In this document: in pieces, positions 14,233 through 19,399 of the stretch
Position numbering within the stretch: position 1 is the first letter of the stretch
Layout: every line of letters starts with the position of its first letter
NCBI GenBank assembly: GCA_003551265.1
Contig: PUMG01000165.1
Location: 1 to 19,399 of the forward strand
Length of the DNA stretch: 19,399 nucleotides
Source of the DNA: Halovenus sp.
GTDB taxonomy: Archaea; Halobacteriota; Halobacteria; Halobacteriales; Haloarculaceae
Direction: 5' to 3'
The notes under the pieces: generated by a model
The model's input: the letters and a program-made list of their open reading frames with translations, nothing else
Databases searched by the model: none
What the model was told of the DNA's origin: nothing
Made by a program: the position numbers and the translations under genes

Positions 14233-15786
14233 TCAGTCCCCTCTTCGTCGGTAAAGAGTGACAGTCACGAGAACTCCAGCGAGAGCGAGGAAACCGACCA
14301 CCACCGAAAGCAACCACGGAACGCCGGACTCCTGCTGGGTCCGCTCGACACCGTCGAGTGGGAGTGAGACGGATTCGTTCTGTCGCTCGTCGTCGACGAA
14401 GTACTGCACCTCGAGCGGGATGTGTGTCGCGTTCTCTCCAACAGCGGCGGTCACCTCGAACGGAGCGAATCCGTCGCTCTCGACCTCGCCAACGAAGAAG
14501 TCACGGTTGGGATACACTGGGGCGACCTCTTCGCCCTCCTTGCCGGTGACGACGACGCCGCTCACTGTGCTCTCGCCAGGGTTGCCGACATCACCGGTCA
14601 CGGTGGCCGTCTCGTCCTCGATGTCGATGTCGATCCCAGTGAAGATTACGGTACCGCCAGTCGGTCCTCGTTCGAGCACAGTCGAAACACGTTCGGTGTC
14701 GTTTGGTCCTGCCGCTGCGGGCACCTCGTACCTGGCCTCGAACGTGACGTCGACCGTCTCGGAAACTGCCGACAGTGACACCGGAACGGACCGCTCTTCA
14801 CCCGGTGCCAGTTCGGTCGTCACTGGTTGGGTCGCCAGATGTTTTTGGTCTGTCACCGACTCCACCACGACGTTCGAGACCGGCGCGTTCCCGACGTTGC
14901 TCACCGTCACGAACGTCTCACTCCTCGGCGTTATCTCTTCCCCATCATCACCTCCGCCAAAGCCCGGAATGTCGATCCCAATCTCCGGAGCGTCGACCTC
15001 CGCTACCTCCTCGTCTACTGCCGTGTCCTCAGTCGTTACTCGAATCGCCACGTCGTCTGTTCTGGGTTCGATGTCGAACACGCGTGTCTGGTTCACGTGG
15101 TCGGTCGTCCCCGCCGGCGTTCGGTAGGTGACGTCCGTCCGCAGGAGCGTCTCGTTTGCACCACCTACCGCACGGAGGTCGAACTCGAGGTCGCGCTCTT
15201 CGCCGGGTGCGAGTGAGGAGACGACGCGCTCGTCGGTACTCGTCTCGACGTGTTCACCGCCCTTTCTCACGACGACGTCACGGAGGGGTGTCTCGGTGGG
15301 ATTCGATACGGTCGTCGTGACTGTCGTGGTTGTGTTGGCAACGACCGAACCGACGTTGGTTTCGAGCGTCGGCGCAGCCGGTTCGACGACGACGGTTACA
15401 GGCCGGTTGACGGTCGTCTCTGTCCCGGTCGCGTTTCGGGCGAGCATCTCGAGTTCGAGACTCCGCTCACCCGGCTCGTCGAACGTCGTCGTCAACGGTA
15501 CCGCGAGGGTATCCCCCGGCGAGAGCGTCCCCAGGTTCGTCGCGTTGGTCAGCGTCGTGTCGTTCTCGTCGAGAAGACGTGCCTGCTCTATCGAGACCGG
15601 TTCCTCACTCCCGACCGAACTCTCGACGGTCGCCGTCACTGTCGTTGGCGTCCCGGCAGTCGGGGTCTCCGGCTCGACCGTCGCGTCTCCAATAGTCAGA
15701 TGCCCGCCAGGGACAGCAGCCACAGAAACTGAGAGAATCACTACCCCGACACAGAGGACGAATCCAGCAAGTAACCGATGAGTCAT
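14233..15786 (-). CDS. Membrane-anchored CARDB-like surface protein of an ABC system
   Basis: The 517-residue protein has an N-terminal signal peptide (MTHRLLAGFVLCVGVVILSV, cleavage near residue 25), an extracellular Thr/Val/Asp-rich region and one C-terminal helix (about 489-512) followed by YRRRGD, so it is anchored outside the cell. The ectodomain appears to hold three or four CARDB/COG1361-type immunoglobulin-like modules, with recurrent LAPGEER (192-198 and 326-332) and VVVxS/RK edges. Many N-x-S/T sequons are present, as expected for a glycosylated haloarchaeal surface protein. The ATG at 15786 fits the signal peptide; an upstream ATG at 15837 would add unlikely residues. It is the first gene of a tight cluster with the ATPase (2-bp gap) and permease, suggesting it is the external binding or scaffold part of the same machine. 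Confidence 0.85.
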   Translation of the reverse strand: MTHRLLAGFVLCVGVVILSVSVAAVPGGHLTIGDATVEPETPTAGTPTTVTATVESSVGSEEPVSIEQARLLDENDTTLTNATNLGTLSPGDTLAVPLTTTFDEPGERSLELEMLARNATGTETTVNRPVTVVVEPAAPTLETNVGSVVANTTTTVTTTVSNPTETPLRDVVVRKGGEHVETSTDERVVSSLAPGEERDLEFDLRAVGGANETLLRTDVTYRTPAGTTDHVNQTRVFDIEPRTDDVAIRVTTEDTAVDEEVAEVDAPEIGIDIPGFGGGDDGEEITPRSETFVTVSNVGNAPVSNVVVESVTDQKHLATQPVTTELAPGEERSVPVSLSAVSETVDVTFEARYEVPAAAGPNDTERVSTVLERGPTGGTVIFTGIDIDIEDETATVTGDVGNPGESTVSGVVVTGKEGEEVAPVYPNRDFFVGEVESDGFAPFEVTAAVGENATHIPLEVQYFVDDERQNESVSLPLDGVERTQQESGVPWLLSVVVGFLALAGVLVTVTLYRRRGD

Positions 15787-15794
15787 ATGAACAC

Positions 15795-15809
15795 TTGGTT
15801 TCCAACCAA
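15795..15809. promoter_or_regulatory. Palindrome TTGGTT-TCC-AACCAA before the surface-protein/ABC operon
   Basis: Perfect 6-bp arms around a 3-bp spacer lie 9-23 nt upstream of the ATG at 15786. An A/T-rich CTAATTGG (complement of 15806-15813) overlaps its outer edge at the TATA distance. A regulator bound here would cover the promoter or the transcription start of the three-gene operon. The role is inferred from position only. Confidence 0.4.
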
Positions 15810-15833
15810 TTAGCTTCTGCGGTCGAGAGGAAG

Positions 15834-16022
15834 TCACCGATACGCGCTGAAGAGGGTCATCCCGAAAAGAATTACCGAGATGCCAAATGCGACCTCTGGT
15901 GTGATAAGAAACAGGTACAACACGCCAGCGATGACGAACCCGAGACCGAGCAAAACCGGCACGATTCGGCTACTGAAGAGTCTTGCAGGGTCCCCCGAAC
16001 GTGGCGAGTTCTCCGTTCCCAT
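15834..16022 (-). CDS. Small two-TM membrane protein
   Basis: A 62-residue protein starts MGTENSPRSGDPARLFSS with a polar N-terminus, followed by two hydrophobic helices (about residues 20-40 and 43-60) joined by a very short turn, ending FSAYR. It has no recognisable family. The start at 16022 lies 28 bp after the moaE stop, so it could be a downstream passenger of the moaA-moaE unit. Its stop lies 47 bp before the surface-protein start, leaving room for the latter's own promoter. Support is the clean helical-hairpin pattern and the tight fit between neighbours. Confidence 0.72.
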   Translation of the reverse strand: MGTENSPRSGDPARLFSSRIVPVLLGLGFVIAGVLYLFLITPEVAFGISVILFGMTLFSAYR

Positions 16023-16050
16023 TGATTGAGAAGTACTCGTCAGAACGGTA

Positions 16051-16878
16051 TCAGTGTTTGGGCCCCTCGTGTGCCCAGAACTCGTCGCTGACGGTCACTT
16101 CCTTTTTGAACAGTGGCACCTCCGCTTTGAGGCGGTTGATGCCGTCTTCGACTGTCCGGAACGCCTGTTCGCGGTGGCCCGCAAGGACGACCACGAAGAC
16201 GATGTCTTCGCCTGTATCGACGACGCCAGTTTTGTGATGTAAGAGGACCTCGTACACCTGCTCGCGTGATTCGAGTTCGCGTTTGATCGTCGCCAGCTGC
16301 TGTTCGGCCACGGTGTCGTAGCGCTCGAATTCGAGGTACTCCGTCGAGTCGTCGTCTGCGTGTTCTTTCGCACGAACCCGGCCGGTGAACGTCGCAATCG
16401 CTCCGGCGTACTCCTCGTCGGCCGAGCGCTTGACCCTGGCAACCAGCGACCCGAGCGTCTCGTAGGGGTCGACCTCCTCCAGTGCGTCGAGTATCAACGG
16501 GACATCGATGTCCGCTGGTGAGTCGACCGTTGCAAGCGTCCGACCGTCGTCGACTGTTGCGTCACCGACGACGAGTTTCGGCAATCGGGCGTCGGGATAC
16601 CCCTCGACGACGGCGTACTCACACGTCTGAGCGAGTCTGTCGAGAACGTCATCGAGCAACAGCGACGTCCCAGCACCCATCCACTCCCCGGAGTCTGAGA
16701 GCCAGTACGTCTGGTCCCCTCGGGTCCTACCGGTGGACATTCCTCGACTGTCCGCTGTCCGTTCGCTGTCCTCGACGACGCGGCCAACCGTCCCGCGTTT
16801 TTCGAGGTGTTCGACAAACGAGTCAGCAATCTCTGCCGTTCCGGTTCCAGTTCCGTCGACGATAGCAAGCACTCTCAT
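16051..16878 (-). CDS. moaE: Molybdopterin synthase catalytic subunit MoaE with degenerate MobB-like N-terminal domain
   Basis: The 275-residue protein has a C-terminal MoaE domain (about 143-275) that carries sulfur from MoaD thiocarboxylate into cyclic pyranopterin to form molybdopterin. Conserved parts are ATFTGRVR (162-169), HHKTG (214-218), GHREQAF (234-240) and KAEVPLFKK (251-259); Lys251 and Lys258 have the same seven-residue spacing as the two catalytic lysines of E. coli MoaE. The N-terminal ~140 residues resemble a MobB-type P-loop domain, but the P-loop reads VDGTGTGTAE, so the Lys and following Ser/Thr of a true Walker A are missing. Nucleotide binding is therefore doubtful. The ATG lies 2 bp after the moaA stop, giving a clear moaA-moaE operon. 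Confidence 0.92.
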   Translation of the reverse strand: MRVLAIVDGTGTGTAEIADSFVEHLEKRGTVGRVVEDSERTADSRGMSTGRTRGDQTYWLSDSGEWMGAGTSLLLDDVLDRLAQTCEYAVVEGYPDARLPKLVVGDATVDDGRTLATVDSPADIDVPLILDALEEVDPYETLGSLVARVKRSADEEYAGAIATFTGRVRAKEHADDDSTEYLEFERYDTVAEQQLATIKRELESREQVYEVLLHHKTGVVDTGEDIVFVVVLAGHREQAFRTVEDGINRLKAEVPLFKKEVTVSDEFWAHEGPKH

Positions 16879-16880
16879 GG

Positions 16881-17906
16881 TTAGTCGTTCGCTGGTTGTG
16901 GTTCGTGTGTCTCCATGTACTTCTCGTTGAGCGTCCAGCCGTCACCGTCCCTGATGAAGTACTCACCGTAGTAGGGGACACGGCTCTCGACGGTCGCTCT
17001 GAACGCTTCGCGGATCTCTTCTCGCGTCATCTCTCCCATGGGTCGGAGGTCGTCGTGGCGGTTCAGACAGCCTTTGAACTTGCCGTCGTGGGTAACGCGT
17101 ACCCGGTGGCAGTTCGCACAGAAGTCGGCGTTCTCGACAGGGTCGACAATCTCGACCATGCCAGTATCCACGTCACTGTCCTGTTCACGTCTCCGTTGAG
17201 CTTCTGGTGCGACGTAGTAGCGGGCACGGCCGTGCATCTCGCGGCGCTCGATTCGCTCGGCGCGCTCGGCGAGCCAGTCGTGGACGCGCTCGATGTCGAT
17301 TGCCCACTGGGGATTACCGGAAATCTCGGGCATATACTCGATGAGCTGGAGCTGTAACCCGTTGTTTTTCGCCACGTGGTCGACCATCTCGGGGATGTAG
17401 CCAGCCGTTGGCTCGAACACCACCATGTTGAGTTTGACAGGGTCCAGGCCAGCGTCGAGCGCCGCCTCGACTCCTTCGAGCACGCGGTCGTACGCGCCAC
17501 TCTTCGTCAGGTGTGTGAAGTGCTCCCTGTCGAGGGCGTCCTGGGAGACGTTGACGCGGTCGAGACCAGCATCGACGAGGTCCTGAGCCCGCCCCGGGAG
17601 GAACGTCCCGTTGGTCGTCATCGACACCTCCATGCTGTCGGGTGTCCGCTGGATGATCTCTTCGAGGTCGTTCCGAAGCATCGGTTCACCTCCGGTGAAC
17701 TTGACCTTCTCGACGTCGAACTCCGAGACGACTTCGAGTATGCGGACCACCTCGCCGGCCGTCATTTCCTCGTCCTGTGCATCCATCGGGCCGCGAGTGT
17801 CACCTAACCCCTCGTTGTGACAGTAAACGCAGTCGAAGTTACACCGGTCGGTCAACGATACCCGTATCCCCGTGACCTCCCGATTGAACTCGTCCTCCAG
17901 CGCCAT
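16881..17906 (-). CDS. moaA: GTP 3',8-cyclase (radical SAM)
   Basis: The 341-residue enzyme converts GTP to 3',8-cyclo-7,8-dihydro-GTP, the first step of molybdenum/tungsten pterin cofactor synthesis. The radical SAM cluster motif is CNFDCVYC (Cys22, Cys26, Cys29). A GGEP SAM-binding segment lies at 72-75, and the second, substrate-binding 4Fe-4S site uses Cys263, Cys266 and Cys280 in [20 protein letters not shown]. The length is usual. The C-terminus ends EPQPAND and lacks the Gly-Gly tail described as important in bacterial and human enzymes. The ATG at 17906 begins [21 protein letters not shown], a standard start for the family. It leads the moaA-moaE unit and is divergent from a tungsten-type oxidoreductase that needs the cofactor. 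Confidence 0.96.
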   Translation of the reverse strand: MALEDEFNREVTGIRVSLTDRCNFDCVYCHNEGLGDTRGPMDAQDEEMTAGEVVRILEVVSEFDVEKVKFTGGEPMLRNDLEEIIQRTPDSMEVSMTTNGTFLPGRAQDLVDAGLDRVNVSQDALDREHFTHLTKSGAYDRVLEGVEAALDAGLDPVKLNMVVFEPTAGYIPEMVDHVAKNNGLQLQLIEYMPEISGNPQWAIDIERVHDWLAERAERIERREMHGRARYYVAPEAQRRREQDSDVDTGMVEIVDPVENADFCANCHRVRVTHDGKFKGCLNRHDDLRPMGEMTREEIREAFRATVESRVPYYGEYFIRDGDGWTLNEKYMETHEPQPAND

Positions 17907-18079
17907 TACCCTCTCTTTCTCCCGGGAGCCACATAGGTTTTCGCCCCTTACGTAACCAGTATTGGTTACAAATATCGATTAAAACGAATGTGACGCGCGT
18001 TCTGTTCATCAGTAGTGATTAACCACTGTCCGAGGCGATTAACGCCAGACTTACGTTGAAACGGCCAGTGAATGTAAGC
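17907..18079. promoter_or_regulatory. Divergent moaA / aldehyde:ferredoxin oxidoreductase promoter region
   Basis: The 173-bp spacer is distinctly A/T-richer than its surroundings. It holds a perfect palindrome GTAACCA-GTAT-TGGTTAC (17952-17969), a near-perfect one AGTGATTAACCACT (18014-18027), and GGCG-ATTAA-CGCC (18034-18046). GATTAA occurs three times, starting at 17977, 18017 and 18037. Either of the first or third could supply a TATA element for the rightward gene; for moaA the CCTATG on the minus strand (complement of 17931-17936) is a weak candidate. Confidence 0.6.
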
Positions 18080-19399
18080 ATGCTTCAGGCAGAAGGCGAA
18101 CTCCTCTCACTCGACCTCACAGCAAACTCCTCGGTAACCGAATCAATCGACGACGAACTCGCGGCGTTCATGGGTGGACGTGGTCTCGCGACCAGACTCG
18201 CTCACGAGCGCGTACCGTTCGACGCCGACCCGCTCGGTCCGGACAACAGACTGTACTTCACGACAGGGCCACTGCAGCAGTCGCTCATGAGCTTCACCGG
18301 CCGCATGAGCGCGACTGCCGTCTCGCCACTGACCGACGGTCTCGCCTCCTCGAACGCTGGGGGGTTCATGTCCCGTCACTTCGCCAATACGGGATACAGC
18401 GCAGTCGAACTCAAAGGAGCGAGCGACGAACTCGTCGTCGTCCACGTCACTGATGAGGACATCAGCTTCGAACCGGTGCCCGAACTGGAGGGTGCAACGG
18501 TGCCCGAGGTGACCGAGTACGTAGAAGGTGAGCACGGGCTGGATGCCGAACACATCGCAGCCATCGGTCCCGCTGGCGAGAATCTCGTTCGCTTCGCCTC
18601 TATCATCACCACCGAGAGCAGAGCGTTCGGTCGTGGCGGGCTCGGCGCGGTCATGGGTGCCAAAAACCTCAAGGCAATCACCTTCGACGGGGATTCGCCT
18701 CCGTCGATACAGATTCCCGACATCCAGTCGGAAATCCACCGTGATGCCGCCACCAGCGACAGCATCATGAAACGCCAGGGGACGACATCTGTGACGGACC
18801 TGGCAAACGCGGTCGAGGGGATGCCGACACGCTACTGGTCACAGCGCCAGTTCGAGGGAATCGAGGGAATCAACGGCGACGCTGTCGAGCAGAAGAAGTA
18901 CAAGAAAGGAACCTGCTCGCAGTGTGCGTTCGCGTGCAAACTCCCGACGAAAGACGAAGAGACCGGCCTGGAGACTGAAGGGCCGGAGTTCGAGACGGTG
19001 ATGGCTTTCGGCTCGAACTGTGCGGTCGACGACGTCGTCGACGTGATGAAATCGAACGAACTGTGTGACGTCCTCGGAATGGACACCATCTCCTGTGGGA
19101 ACACGGTCGCGGCCTATCTCGCGAGCGAGGACGCCTTCGGCGACGTCGAGTTGATTCACGAGACGGTCGAGAAAATTGCTGCCCGCGAGGGTATCGGTGA
19201 CACACTCGCTGAGGGAATCGACCGCTGTCACGACGACCTCGGTGTCGAGAACTGGACGGTCAAGGGGCTGGACTTCGCTGCCCACGAAGGCAGGGCGCTT
19301 CACGGACAGGGACTGGCCTACGCCGTTGCAAACCGCGGTGCGGACCACATGTACTCGACGTTTTACGCCTGGGAGTACCCACTCGTGGGCAGAGATGAC
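18080..19399 (+). CDS. Aldehyde:ferredoxin oxidoreductase, tungsten-dependent (N-terminal 440 residues, cut by window end)
   Basis: The frame starts at ATG 18080 (MLQAEGELLSLDLT) and stays open to the last base, so 440 residues of a roughly 600-residue enzyme are visible. These enzymes oxidise aldehydes to acids with ferredoxin, using a bis-pterin tungsten cofactor and one 4Fe-4S cluster. Visible marks are GGRGLATRL (about 33-41), GPLQQSLMSFTGRMSATAVS, the acidic-pterin site TESRAFGRGGLGAVMGAKNLKA, and the cluster motif CSQCAFAC (Cys279, Cys282, Cys286), matching the C-x2-C-x3-C of the Pyrococcus enzyme. CDVLGMDTISCG follows near 331-342. The fourth cluster Cys of the family is expected beyond the window. 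Close paralogues with differing substrates exist (AOR, FOR, GOR-like, WOR), so the aldehyde substrate is not assignable. It is divergent from moaA-moaE. Confidence 0.94.
   Translation, partial: MLQAEGELLSLDLTANSSVTESIDDELAAFMGGRGLATRLAHERVPFDADPLGPDNRLYFTTGPLQQSLMSFTGRMSATAVSPLTDGLASSNAGGFMSRHFANTGYSAVELKGASDELVVVHVTDEDISFEPVPELEGATVPEVTEYVEGEHGLDAEHIAAIGPAGENLVRFASIITTESRAFGRGGLGAVMGAKNLKAITFDGDSPPSIQIPDIQSEIHRDAATSDSIMKRQGTTSVTDLANAVEGMPTRYWSQRQFEGIEGINGDAVEQKKYKKGTCSQCAFACKLPTKDEETGLETEGPEFETVMAFGSNCAVDDVVDVMKSNELCDVLGMDTISCGNTVAAYLASEDAFGDVELIHETVEKIAAREGIGDTLAEGIDRCHDDLGVENWTVKGLDFAAHEGRALHGQGLAYAVANRGADHMYSTFYAWEYPLVGRDD

Noticed and set aside
14231..14317. Extended start of the ABC ATPase at 14317.
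   Set aside because: It would overlap the surface-protein gene by over 80 bp and adds a basic segment unlike the acidic N-terminus; ATG 14230 follows the upstream stop by 2 bp.
14258..15127. Long + strand Ser/Thr/Val-rich open frame opposite the surface-protein gene.
   Set aside because: Mirror of the Thr/Val/Asp codons on the coding strand; the minus-strand frame has signal peptide, modules and anchor.
1..19399. CRISPR arrays, tRNA or rRNA genes, phage or toxin-antitoxin modules.
   Set aside because: No regularly spaced repeats, cloverleaf-like segments, integrase or toxin-like genes were seen on reading both strands.

Overview
The window is chromosomal DNA from a halophilic archaeon (class Halobacteria). 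The evidence is high GC, strongly acidic proteins rich in Asp/Glu/Thr, TATA-like boxes 25-30 nt before start codons (leaderless transcripts), a Tat-type secretion signal, and archaeal hallmark genes such as DNA polymerase D and tungsten aldehyde:ferredoxin oxidoreductase. It reads mostly as ordinary core chromosome. There is no IS element, tRNA, rRNA or CRISPR array. The genus cannot be fixed from the sequence alone.

Left part (1-7132): the C-terminal end of what looks like a serine hydrolase (+) converges on polC, the large subunit (DP2) of replicative DNA polymerase D (-). polC is interrupted by two inteins. One is a 180-residue mini-intein with a non-canonical Gly-Gln C-terminus, placed exactly at the catalytic Asn-Cys-Asp-Gly-Asp motif. 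The other is a 516-residue intein with Ser at position 1 and a complete-looking LAGLIDADG homing endonuclease. Only 29 host residues lie between them. Upstream of polC, stop codon directly abutting its ATG, is a PPC/DUF296 protein, and beyond that a two-TM membrane protein with an acidic tail.

Middle part (7195-9519, all +): a small unknown protein, hisB (histidine biosynthesis), an HTH-ACT regulator, a 41-residue single-TM protein, and a YigZ/IMPACT-family protein. Several have TATA boxes placed for leaderless transcription. They look like separate short units.

Right-middle (9778-13434, all -): AlaX-type alanyl-tRNA editing protein, a small Tat-exported protein, a cytidine/guanine-deaminase-like enzyme, then a three-gene export-type system. 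In transcription order that system is a CARDB-like surface protein, a LolD/MacB-type ATPase and a MacB/FtsX-type permease, with gaps or overlaps of only a few bases (12145-15786).

Right end (15834-19399): a small two-TM protein, moaE (fused to a degenerate MobB-like N-terminus) and moaA on the - strand, divergent from an aldehyde:ferredoxin oxidoreductase that runs off the right edge. MoaA and MoaE make the pterin part of the tungsten/molybdenum cofactor that the oxidoreductase needs. The shared 173-bp intergenic region carries a perfect 7-4-7 palindrome and three evenly spaced GATTAA elements that could coordinate the two sides.
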